A DNA stretch of 64,000 bases from positions 744,001 to 808,000 of the forward strand of contig JAHLMK010000011.1 of assembly GCA_019915135.1 (NCBI GenBank), read 5' to 3'. Below, piece after piece: positions 1 to 10,507 of this stretch; the stretch's first letter is position 1; each line of letters begins with the position of its first letter. The notes beneath the pieces are model-generated. The model saw nothing but the letters and a program-made list of their open reading frames with translations, did not search any database and was not told the DNA's origin. The position numbers and the translations under genes were made by a program. The stretch is from Strobilurus pachycystidiatus. Its lineage: Eukaryota; Basidiomycota; Agaricomycetes; Agaricales; Physalacriaceae.

Positions 1-2286
1 AAACTTGGTTCAAGAGCTGTCAGCGCATCAGCCAAATGACTGCTGGGAGGTGAGTCGAATATGTGACTAAATAAAGCAGCCCATGAATTGATGTCTTACA
101 GAGTATAGAGGCGACGCTACATTGCATCGCTTCTATCCAAGAGGCTCTCGATTATGAAAAGAGTAGCCATCTATCACGGCTCTTTGATCCCGCTACCATC
201 AACCGTCTACCTTCGACGGGCAGTGAACGCATAAGAATCACGACGTTAAATTTACTCGGTCGGTGGGACTGCCTGTGCACTCTTTGCATTCCTCAATCCA
301 AATTATCCAGGTTCGTACACATCCTGGTTCTCCGAATCAAACACAAGCTCGACCTCGTCCAAGCTACCCATGTTAATGGCGGCAGTGGGGTACGCGGTCG
401 CTGCCTTGCCGGAGCCTGCTCTTTCAATACAAGCCGCGTTAGCCCTTCGGGATCTCTGTGACGCCAACCGAAGAATGCTCGCTCCGCACATTAGCGCATT
501 CGGCGAGCTCCATGCAGGCTTGGCTCGGATCCCGGTGAGTAGACTGCACATGCGTCGTTCTTATTCTCATTTGAACATCTGATTATAAGGATACGGAGAA
601 GAACAAGGTCTTACAGTCTATTGCGAGCGTGATAGAAGCCTTACCTCCCCCGGAGCAAGTTGCCCCCATTGAGGTACAATTTTCCATCGGCCGTTGTTTG
701 GATGCTTGAACGTTTCTAGGCTATGGCGACACCTATTGTCCAAAAGTTAATGGAGATGTTGGACAATCCTACAATGGTGGGTGACAGGCACACTCTTCTG
801 GCTGTCGCTGAATGAACCTTCGTCTAGCTTCCTCCTGATGCGCGAAACCTTATTGTTTTGCATTTGGAAACTCTAGCGGGTATTGCTAAAGGACTTACCC
901 GGATGACAGACGACCTCCTCGATCTTGAGGACGACCTCAAGTTCCAAGCGCTTCTTCAGCAGCTAAACGTCGCGCGGTCCGACGAACGCATGGAACGACT
1001 TCGGAACGCAATACTAGCAGCTATCTCACGGTGCGTGGACGTGGTTGGACAAGACGCTGCCGTCGGGCAGGCGAGTAGCTTTATTCTGTGTAGTTGGCGC
1101 GTTTTGACGTTGCTTTAGGCAATCAATGAACTGGTGAAGTCCATAACCGCCCTACCCTCCGATATCACGATCATGTCGCTACCTCCCACACCATTACTGG
1201 GTCTCGTCTGTAGTGCATTACAGCGACAGATAACGGCGTCTTGGCTTGTCCTTGCAACCATGTTATTTGCTCAGATGAAGCCGACGCGACCGTTACCTCT
1301 TACCAGACGGACTACTGATGATCTCAAACGACGCGAGGCCGAAGTAGAAGACCAATACCAGCAGGACACATTACAAGCCACGTTAGTGGTTCGCGAAGCC
1401 CTGCACGCTTTCCTCAACATCATGTTGTCGTTCCTGAACTCATCAATCAATGCTATGGCCGACGTATGGTGCTTTCATCTGATAGTAGCTTCCTGTTCTC
1501 ACTCAGTCACAGAATCCGGAGATTGTGCAAGAGTTCTTCATTTGTTTGGATGGGGTAAGCAGGTCGTCGAATTCTCTGACGTCCGAGTCTTCCTGAGACC
1601 AGATCTATAGGTTACCATAGATTACATTGAGCTCTTTTATGAGTTCCCCGATGCTCTGAACGCCCTGGTCCAGTGCACCCTCCGAGCGCTCTCACTGCAG
1701 GAGCGTTACGCTCTAAGCGCTGCTTGTGCATTTCAGGTCAGGATAGAATTATTCTGGTGACCAGTCTTTGATTCGAACCGCAGAGAAACTTTATCTATCG
1801 CTCCTTCCATCACGCGAAGCTTGAGGAGCCCCGACGGCGGTATATAGCAACCTATGGGCGCGACATAATGTATGCCATATTATCTGGGCTTGCCGGGGTA
1901 TCTCCACGAAGTACCACCCCGAATCTCGTCCACCTGCTATCCACGCTTCTACTGCGATGTACATCGGAAGGCCAGGGATGGATGAAGAACATTCTTTTCG
2001 ATGTGGGTCCTTCGCATTCCCTCGCATTCCCGCCATCTTGATCTCAATTCATGCAGGTGAACTTCCTACCATCGAAGGCTGGTCCAGACAGCAAGGCCAA
2101 ATTCATACAGACTATCACCGGGTGTGCATCTTTTCTCGTGGCGCTTGAAGCAGTGGACTGACGGTCTATTTGTCGCATGGTAGAACAAGGGACCCGAAGC
2201 TGATGAGGGAAGCTGCCGATCAGTTTGCGCTAGTCGCGAGAGGCTTGGATGGTACAGCATTCGGATACGCGACGGCCAGGGCGTAG
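1..2286 (+). CDS. Importin-13/transportin-3-type karyopherin (3' part, 5' end outside window)
   Basis: Importin-beta superfamily receptor that would carry cargo through nuclear pores. The reading frame enters from the left edge and is split by many short introns (for example near 51-100, 534-590, 1070-1120 and 1737-1785). Successive exons join in frame into an all-helical HEAT-repeat protein. Recognisable stretches include RLPSTGSERIRITTLNLLGR, the segment around 400-530 (LPEPALSIQAALALRDLCDA) and DTEKNKVLQSIASVIEALPP. These follow the order seen in the transportin-3/importin-13 family. The last exon (about 2191-2286) ends in GLDGTAFGYATARA, a plausible C-terminus. Which subfamily (Kap122/importin-13 or Mtr10/transportin-3) I cannot decide. 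The Ran-binding N-terminus is not in the window. Confidence 0.75.
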
Positions 2287-3428
2287 AAAAGGTGAGTCGC
2301 TTTGCGATCTACTTGACTATTCTCAAGCCTGTGACAGGAAGACGTACAACAATAGGAAGCTGCTCCAATAGACGAGAGTGTGTAGCCATTCTCAGGCCGT
2401 AGACTCGGTGGGGACCTCAAACTGTCCACCTTCTGGGTGATAGGCTCATGCACAAGTCTCGCATACCTATAGCGTTTTGACTCATGAAGTCGACGGCACA
2501 AAGGCCGGACGAATGTACTTGTTCCATGACTTGGAGACAAACTGACCGCCTCCAGTCACAACAAGTTCGAAGAGTTCCCCACAGTGACTTTCACTGGCAC
2601 TCGAAGCTTGAGAATCCCGGCGGCGCATATGTCAGATGCGACAGACTGGCTCGTATGGCTCATTCGCATGGCTGGCGGGGCCAGGGAATCATAAGAGACA
2701 TTCTCTCCAACGACGATGCAAGTGGGTACAAAGCAAGCTGTAGCTGTCCAACACTCTGGCGTCATCTGATTGAATTATTTCATATTATCAAAGGCGGAGG
2801 AAGCAAAGGCACAAAGTGCGTATGTTTTAACTCCTGTTTGAACCAACATCAACATCAATCAACATCAACCTGAGCAGAGCCTTACCCGCAGCTCGCCCAG
2901 TCTTAAGAGGATGCGGGCGCAGAATTCGACGGGCAGAGCACAGAGATCGACAACGGTGCGATACTTTGCCATTTACTCCCCGGCCATAGAAGAAAACATT
3001 GAATCGAGATTGATGCAACAGTGTCAACGGGTCTCGTTCTTCTAGAAACCATCGGTACCGACATTCATCACCGCTTCTCCGCCACCCGGCGCCTCTTTGA
3101 ATGGCGGCCCGTTGTCATTATGGTCCGGGTCCGCCCACTTGACCATTTATGGCATGTGTCCGACATGTCGGGCCCTCGGTATCAGTACTGGACCAGCGCA
3201 CTTACCAGATATGGGCATACCCGGACCTTGCGCCCATGGGATTCGTGCGGTTCCGTATGGCGTCGTTCGGGACCGCCCCATCCTGACTCATGGCAGCCTT
3301 CCGAACTGTTCGACAGGCTTTGTACTCGACTTTGTTTATCCACCAGAATCGGCGGTATAAGAGCTCCCGTATGACTCGACTTTCAGCACCGCCGACTCCT
3401 CCGCCCGCCCCCCGCCCAGTCCTCCGAA
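2287..3428. other. Intergenic, 1.1 kb, no gene seen
   Basis: Several short open frames exist on both strands, but none joins to a neighbour, shows a family motif or has convincing splice sites. The part just before 3429 is probably promoter and 5' leader of the next gene. Confidence 0.4.
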
Positions 3429-4347
3429 ATGTATTCCCCCTCCGCCGACAAAAACAGCGCCAAATCCGCCCAAGTATATTCACCCCATTGGACAAGCCCG
3501 AAGTCGATACATTGTGCAACTCCTACACTCGTCAACAATGCGCCATATCCTTACCATACGAGTGAGTCGTCTTGCTGGACACGATACGGCCTCATCTCAT
3601 CTGCTTATTTTATTTAGATGGGGCATCGGGGAGTGTCACTTCACGTATGTTGTCAATGCGCCGCGTCTAGTGCCACAGCTGACATTTCCTTGTAGCGGCT
3701 TCTCAGCATCATTCTACTCGAACGGCGACTAGTCCCACGCTCTGGTCTCCTTGCAGTTGTAAATCATCATACGATCATTCTCTGCTTATATTCTTAATCT
3801 ACATCCAGGGAACTCTTCGCCCACAGTAGTCCAGCCCTCAATATCCGCCTCGTATCATCAGCTTACACCAAGCGTACGCCTACGCACTTTTGTGAATTTG
3901 ACGCGAGGCATACAATTTTGTGCCAATGTTTTGACCAAGAAGGTCAACATCCCGAAGAATCTTCAGAATCAACCAGTGACCGACCCGACCGTCTCAACCA
4001 TCAAAATCGACTTCTGCGTGTCTCTGGGGCCGCCCTTCGTCGTCTCCGCGCGCCCCGGACTGGTTGGGGTCACAGCCGAAGATGTCATAATGGCACTATG
4101 GGCGTACGTAGACAGTCGAATCGGACAGTCAGACTTCAGAGCACTGCCGCCATCTCTGCAAACAGTCATGTCGCAAGCCTTCCATAGGCGTACCTACAAT
4201 AACCCGCATCTTCACAGTAACGGTATACTTCGTGTCGATGCTCTTGGGGAGAGCGTTTTCTTCGTTGGTCTCCGACCCAGCGCTTCCGACCCGAAGGCCT
4301 TCGAACCTATGTTCGTCACTGCTCAAGATGTCCGGGGCTTTCTCTGA
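3429..4347 (+). CDS. DUF6699-type hypothetical protein
   Basis: Four exons join in frame: 3429-3560, a mini-exon after the acceptor at about 3617, a third after about 3695, and a long last exon from about 3811 to 4347. The N-terminal half is low-complexity and rich in Ser, Pro and Thr. The C-terminal 150 residues form the folded part, with VTAEDVIMALWAYVDSRIGQ and, near the end, GILRVDALGESVFFVGLRP. This matches the general pattern of the DUF6699 domain, which is common in mushroom-forming fungi and has no known function. I chose the start because it is the first ATG of the frame that survives splicing. An ATG at 3371 is in another frame. The third donor (gttgta) is weak, so that junction is less certain. 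Confidence 0.6.
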
Positions 4348-4877
4348 ACAGCCGTTCTTTGAACTATCTTTATTGCAAGTCACTGGTGAACTTGTTTTGC
4401 TTCGACCATCTCTTCCACTATCTTCTTCAAAAGATCCCCTCGACTCTTCCACTCTCCCCACTCATATCATACATATGTTGTCATATTGCTTTGAACTCGG
4501 ACATGTTGTAGATTTAGTGCTATCCTCGCTATCACCGTGGACCCATAAGTACCCACCTCGTCTCTATAGCTACCCTTAGTTAGAAGTTTTGCCAGTCCTC
4601 CTCCCACCTCTTGACTTTGTCTTCGTGTATAAAAAGAATGTATAACTAGCTAGTGTATGTATGTATCATCAGACGTGTACAATCGACGAACAACTCCAGA
4701 CATCGGATCTCGGCTGAGTAGCCTGGAAGTCAGCTGGAAGTGCCATCGATTATCGCTTTCTCTTCCTGCCACATGCATGAGCTTCTAACACCATGCTTAT
4801 CTCACCTCCGCGTTCCAGAGAGTTCTCGCATCTGGTTACATCAACACATCTATCTGTGCCTCCAGTTATTGAAGGAG
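4348..4877. other. 3' flank of the DUF6699 gene, no gene seen
   Basis: T- and C-rich sequence after the stop codon, with short open frames only. It probably holds the 3' UTR of the gene on the left. Confidence 0.4.
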
Positions 4878-5002
4878 AGTTTGGAACCTTGTCGCTGTCT
4901 TCCCTGATCTTGTAGTCGCCTGTTTCCTTGTCGCGGCCGAAGACTGTTCCCGGTCAACAAAGCTCGTCAAGAACTCGACCTCTTCATCGGTGTTGAGTCA
5001 TA
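4878..5002 (+). pseudogene. Degenerate copy of nucleoside hydrolase exon 1
   Basis: This stretch aligns by eye with exon 1 of the nucleoside hydrolase gene at 5245-5369. Shared blocks, in the same order, include the signal-peptide region (ccttgtcgctgtcttccct versus ccttgtcattgtcttccct), tttccttgtcgc, ctgttcccgg and the stretch coding for the DLFIGVE motif (gacctcttcatcggtgttgag). No ATG opens the frame, small insertions and deletions break it, and the matching exon 2 is missing. It is best explained as a partial tandem duplication that has decayed. Confidence 0.6.
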
Positions 5003-5244
5003 AGTCTTACTCAATCTTGCGTACACTCAGCGTACACTGGATCCGCGCGGCAAACAGGGACCCCGTCCCTCTTCTTTCAGGTCCACCTATAGCTCAATAG
5101 ACTAAATCCCCGGGCTCAGAGGGCCTCAGCTAAGCGCTGCTTGGGCGCAACGGGTAGATATCCGAGCAGGGTAGCCGGCCTCGTCCACATCTCAAATATC
5201 GTGATGCGTTGGGATGTGTGATCGTTAACTTCCCTGTCTGAGCT

Positions 5245-6465
5245 ATGAAAACTATCTGGAGCCTTGTCATTGTCTTCCCTTTTCTACATTTCCTTGTCGC
5301 AGCCAACACTCGGGCCTGTTCCCGGACAGTTGAACTCATTGTGGACACAGACCTTTTTATTGGTGTCGAGTAGGTGGCATCTCTGACGCATACTATATCT
5401 ATTTGACCTCACATAGCGACGCCACGGCCCTCTTGTTGGCGTCTACTCTGCCCTGTACCTCCCTTCTCGCTGTACAGGTCAACTACCCATCGGTCTATAG
5501 CGTTCGTGCTGCCTCTGCCTTCCTGCAGTACTACGACCACGCGGACGTCCCCATCGGGGTTGTCAGCCCAGGGAACCTCACGACCGAGGCTTACTTTGAC
5601 GATGTCTGGTTCGGACACGGAGAGTATGCCAGCAAGGTGGCGTACCATTGGAATGGGACGGATCTTGATGTCAAAGATGCAGTGAAGTTGTACAGGAAAG
5701 TCCTTGCGGAGCAGGAAGATGGGAGTGTGACGATCGCGAGTATTGGGTTTTTCGATAATGTTCGAAGTTTTTCAATTATTTGACTCATCTACTGATGTCT
5801 TCGCAGCTTTCCGGGCTTCTTAACACGACTTCGGATGAGTTTTCTTCTCTATCCGGTCGGGATCTTGTCTCTACCAAAGTGAAAGAATTGGTCATCATGG
5901 GAGGCGCGTACCCCAGTGGATGGGAATACAATTTCGGCCACAAATCCCCACTGCTGACCGCACATGTTGTGAATACTTGGCCGGGTGCCATAACATTCTC
6001 GGGCAGCGAACTGGGTGGGAACGTCATGTCCGGAGCGGTTCTGACTGTTCAAGGCCCGGATGGCGATCCTGTCAATGCGGCATATCGATGGCAGGTGTAA
6101 GTCCATCCTTGCAAGTGCTGAATTGTTGTTGAGGCATATTTCAGCGGCTATAATACTCCCCTGTACTCATGGGACCCCATTACAACGTTGTACGCCGTCG
6201 AAGGTTTGCTCTCACCACTACCTCGGCAGGAGGATTCTCAATTATCTCCTTAGGCCTAGGCAACTTGTTCACCTACGCCAATTCACAAGGCTACAATAGC
6301 GTTGCCGAAAATGGCACCAATACTTGGATCGACGACGCCTCTGTGACGAATCAACACTGGCTTGAGCTCAAAACGGGAATCAGTAACACCACTCTGGGCG
6401 CCAAACTTGATGATCTCTACCTGGCAGGGGCATATAGGACTTGGATGCGGAAGCAAGGTTTGTAG
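5245..6465 (+). CDS. Secreted inosine/uridine-preferring nucleoside hydrolase
   Basis: Hydrolyses the N-glycosidic bond of ribonucleosides, releasing base and ribose for salvage. Five exons: 5245-5369, 5417-5759, 5807 to about 6098, about 6146-6203, and about 6230-6465. The N-terminus is hydrophobic (MKTIWSLVIVFPFLHFLVAA), a likely signal peptide. It is followed directly by the family's metal- and substrate-binding Asp cluster, VDTDLFIGVDDATALLLAS, which intron 1 splits. The core continues with KELVIMGGAYPSGWEYN, where the nearby Asn is typical of the active site. The C-terminus is ISLGLGNLFTYANSQGYNS to WMRKQGL. Length of about 380 residues fits secreted fungal members. All junctions join in frame. 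A broken copy of exon 1 lies 240 bases upstream. Confidence 0.85.
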
Positions 6466-6549
6466 TACTTGGCGGGGAAGGGTGATTTTCTGCTGATACC
6501 AATGCCCTCTTACTATTCCACGTTCTGTAAAGTGTAACGCAATATAGAA

Positions 6550-7357
6550 CTTACTCTTCATCGAATGGCCACCAACTGATGCTTCCCTCCCTCCTCTCAT
6601 CGAAGCATCCAACTTCTTCATGTCTTCCTCGTCGATCTCCCAGTCCCATAGTCTGAAGTTCTCCTTGATCCTTGAATCCGTCGCACTCTTTGGGAGCGGC
6701 ACGTAACCCTTCGGCAACGACCATCTAATCAACACCTGCGCCTCACTCCACCCATACTTCTTGTTCAACGCCTGGATGGTCGGATCGTCATTTCGCTGGG
6801 CCCGGACCAATGGGCAGAATGCGGCGATGGCAATGTCATGCAAGTGACAGAATTGAATTAGGTCGCGATGCTGGTAAAATGGATGCACCTCGATCTGGTT
6901 CATGGCGGGAAGGGGACGGTTTGCAGCTGCGAGCTCTTGAATGTGCGCTTCGGAAAAGTTGCTAACACCAATCTCCCGTACGAGGCCCGACTTCTGTGCG
7001 GCACACAGGGCCGCATACCCCGTCTTCCTTCCTCCACTTCCGCCATAGAAGAACCAAGTTGATGTATTCCACCCTCAGTCGCTTGAGCGATTCTGCAAGC
7101 ATCGTGGGAATTGAACGTGGATGAAAGTCCTTAGATTCGATTTTGGTCGTCACGAAAACGTCCTGTCGGCTCAGACCGAGTTCCTCTTGCGCGATGAAAA
7201 GCGCCTCGCCAATGGCGGACTCGTTCTCGAATAGCTGCGCTGTGTGCGGTAAGAATTGCGGGTACGCATGTGTCGGTAGGATTTTCGTAGACACCAAACC
7301 AATGAGGGGAACGGTGTGACCTGAGCGCAAGGTGAGGGTGGACGTCACCGAGTACAT
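6550..7357 (-). pseudogene. Broken aldo/keto reductase
   Basis: The minus strand keeps long runs of an NADPH-dependent aldo/keto reductase. These are an N-terminus LRSGHTVPLIGL, then GVYENPTDTCVPAILTA, AQLFENESAIGEALFIA, VFVTTKI, YINLVLL, SGLVREIGVSNFSEAHI, MNQIEVHPFYQHRDL, LPKGYVPLPKSATDSRIKEN and WDWEIDEEDMKKLDA. They lie in different frames. At least three breaks are visible, near 7312, 7240 and 7040. The second appears to remove the segment that normally carries the catalytic Asp (the RHIDSA-like motif). The third removes the catalytic His after LVLL. No splice sites explain the jumps. The 3' end runs up to the nucleoside hydrolase without a clear stop. Active-site loss argues for a pseudogene rather than sequencing error. 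Confidence 0.7.
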
Positions 7358-7715
7358 ACATGACGGTTATACTGAGCCTGAAAAAAGAAGAATACTGCTT
7401 GGAGTCCATCGTTACCGCCGCGGACGCGATCAATCAGCGCCCCACGCCGCGTCTAAAGAGGAGATCGTGTTGCTGCCTGAGAGAACTTGAGGAGTCAACA
7501 CGAATCTCCTCACAGACATCGCCGCCGAAATCTCAAGTAATCCTTCTCTGATGATCAAAGAGCAGCGTTCGTCAGTAGTATGAGCAAGTCAATGATGGTC
7601 GGGACCGTGCTAAGAAACAAAAAGAATCGATATCTCTCGATTACGTGCATGCCTGAATCCGTGTAGCTTCGCACATTCTAGACGGGGGCTCCCTGCTACG
7701 ATGTCCAGGCATCGT
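7358..7715. other. Intergenic, no gene seen
   Basis: Lies between the 5' end of the broken reductase and the 3' end of the D-lactate dehydrogenase gene. I found no supported coding sequence, RNA gene or repeat. Confidence 0.4.
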
Positions 7716-9892
7716 TTACCCTGAGACCTCATCTTCATCATCTGGGTACAACTTCGAAGGACATCAGCACCCTGTAGCATTGGAGATGAGGAGGAGAAGT
7801 ACCTTTCCTGGATTGAAGAGTCCCAGCGGATCTAATGCTTTCTTAATTGTCTTCATCAGCTCTACGGTCCCCGGTCCTAGCTCAGCCCGCAAGTAACGCC
7901 GCTTCCCAATGCCAACACCGTGTTCGCCTGTACCTATGAGCCACAGATGCATATTCAATGAACGCCATAGAAGGTAGAAAGGAGACCCACAAGTCCCATC
8001 CAACTCAATGGCTTTCCTCACCATCTGGTCCACCGCCTCCGCCGCCTTCTTGTGCTCCTCCTCCGTCACATACAGAATATGTGCATGGAAATTTCCGTCA
8101 CCCGCATGTCCCACGATCGGACTCAGTAATCCAAGCTGCTCTAAATGCTTCTTCGTCTCTAGAACCAGCTCCGGAAGCGCCGATATTGGTACGCATACAT
8201 CCGTCGGCCACCCCTTCGCCCCTTCGAGTAACGCCAATTCCGAGTAGTGCGCATTCTTCCTGTCCGCCCACAGATCGGCAGCCTCTTTGTCGGATTGCGC
8301 CAGTTGAAAGATGGTGCTGCCATGTTTAGCTGATATGGCTTTGACAATTGAGGCGGATTCACGGATGGAAGAGGTGGTAGGGCCTTGTATTTTTATGAAG
8401 AGGCTGTCGCGCTCCGGCCAGTGTCGAGTGGACTGGCCAAATTGGTTGACGGCGCGCATGAAGATGTTGTCGACGAGTTCGATGCATTCTGCAATTTGGC
8501 AAGATTGAGATGAAGTCAAACAATTTATACAAGACATCGGACGTACGTATGCCAACGCCTTGATTGAGTATGTCTGCCACGGCTTCAGAGGCTTTGCGTA
8601 CATCGGGAAACTGAACGACTGCAACGGTAGTAGGAAGAACGGGTGCTAGACGGATAGTCACTGTAACGAAGCAAAGTGTCAAGGTCAATAAGATTGAGTA
8701 GGAGTAACTAAGCGTACCTTCAGTAACGATTCCCAACGTCCCCTCCGCTCCAATGAACAGTTTCGTCAAGTCAAATCCCGCAGAACTCTTTCGAGAACGC
8801 TGACGCGTTTTAATCACTTTGCCGTTCGGAAGGACAACCGTCTGTATTTGCGATGAGTATAATGAAATGCCAGTGTAAGATAGGCTGCATACAGCATTAA
8901 GGAACCATTCCCCCTTTGCCGTGCCGTACCGTACTGCGTTGGCTTTCGCAGGCTATCAGTATCAATGCGCCGACCGAGGAATGAGACTCACTCCCAGAAC
9001 ACCCCGTACTCAACATACCCCCAATAGTCGCTCCTGGAGCGGGATCCAGCTGCATTTGTCATGAAAGATCTGATGGCCAGACATATGACAAGAGCCTACC
9101 GGGAAGAAAAGCGGTATACCTAGAGATGCCGTAGTATGAGGCCGCCATAAGGACACATAAATAACAGGAAATCACCTTTCTCCTTCAACGCCTCATTGAC
9201 CTGCACCCATCCAACTCCAGGCTGACACACCAGGTCAGAGTCTGCTTCATGTATAGCAAGAATCTTATTCATCCCAGACACGTCAATACAAATACCCTCA
9301 GTGCTATGCTGCAAGAGAACAGTCAAAAGACGGAGTCGAGACAAGACGTCCAGGACGGACCCCACGCGTATGTCCTTCAAGGTTTGTCGCGCCTGAGTAC
9401 GGCGTGATCGGCATGCGATACTTTGTCGCGATCTTGACAATGCGGACGACATCGTCGGTGGAGTCTGGGTACGCGACGACGCCATGGGGCATGTCTGAGT
9501 CGCGTGATAGGAAGGTTATTTCGGAGAAATAAGGCGTGATAGCACGCACCTCCATGATGGAGATCGTGTGAAGAGCACCCGTGTATCCTCAAGTCCTCTA
9601 CGTCGGTCGTGATTACGCCTTCGCGGTGTGCGAACGCGGCTTTGAGAGCGTCGATGCAGTGCGCGTAGTCCTGTGGGGTACCTAGGTCGGGGTATGGGGA
9701 GCTTTCAGTCTTGGTAGAGGACGCTGCAGCGTAATAGCCAAGAGCGCCGCTAGACAGGGATAACGATACTGCTAGGAGGCCATATGATAAAGGTATGCGC
9801 TTGGGAGTTGCAAAGGAAGAGTTTGAACGGGCGCCAGTTTTGATGGCGGGAAGTCTTAGTCGATATGACAAGCGGGGTATCCTGGGAAACAT
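7716..9892 (-). CDS. DLD1: D-lactate dehydrogenase (cytochrome), mitochondrial
   Basis: FAD enzyme that oxidises D-lactate to pyruvate and passes electrons to cytochrome c (EC 1.1.2.4). The start at 9892 ([17 protein letters not shown]) gives a basic, acid-free mitochondrial presequence. An earlier in-frame ATG at 9994 does not. A membrane anchor follows ([20 protein letters not shown]). The FAD-binding half has [19 protein letters not shown] and [18 protein letters not shown]. The middle has [19 protein letters not shown]. The C-terminal half has [13 protein letters not shown] and [15 protein letters not shown]. About nine short introns split it. The last one leaves the final exon [11 protein letters not shown], which restores the usual LFNPGKLYPD ending. 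All domains are present, so it is probably functional. Confidence 0.88.
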
Positions 9893-10507
9893 CTTGAATG
9901 TCCAAGGTTGTGTGGCAGAGAAAGAGAGGAGGAGAGAAGGAGAAGGAACAGGGGAATACAGCGCATCGGCTTCAGAGGCCCGAGGCGAGGTCACAGGACC
10001 CTCCGAGATTTGAATTCCCTCATCGGAAGTGACGTGCAGGCAATGGCGCTCGCTGAGAGATTTCGTTTGGATTTTGGATTAGTTTGAGTTACAGCAAGTA
10101 GGTGGTGGCTGAACAGAACTCGATCTCAGTCTGTGGGCCTGGCAGCTGTTTTGTTGCCGCGGCAGGCCGAACGGCATCCCTCGGGTGTTTTTGCTCTCGG
10201 CCGTCCGTGCCGCACTCTTTATGTTACTCACGTCTACTACGACATGTTTTGGCCTCCCTTTTTCTGGCTTTTTTTTTTTCTGGGTGCATCAGTGTATTTC
10301 TCTGCTTTCTGTACGCGTCGGGCTTGCCGTACGGGATGCACCGAGGGACCCTCGCGATCACATCTTGCGGCACGATCCATCTTATTGTTATCTGAGACGC
10401 GGCGAACAATAAGAATGAAACTGATGGTTTGCTGCGAGGCGCCTCTTATTTGGCAAAGATGATACTCGAAGTTGAACTCGCCATCCCTCCCCAGAGCTAC
10501 TTTGACG
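9893..10507. promoter_or_regulatory. Divergent intergenic region between D-lactate dehydrogenase and arrestin-like gene
   Basis: 615 bases between two genes read outward, so it must hold both promoters. It includes a C/T-rich stretch with a T-run near 10270-10280. I see no recognisable binding site. The short open frames here show no family features. Confidence 0.4.

Noticed and set aside
2847..2870. Repeated AACATCA units as a possible repeat array
   Set aside because: Only three or four imperfect units. Too short to mean anything. No CRISPR-like array exists in the window, as expected for a eukaryote.
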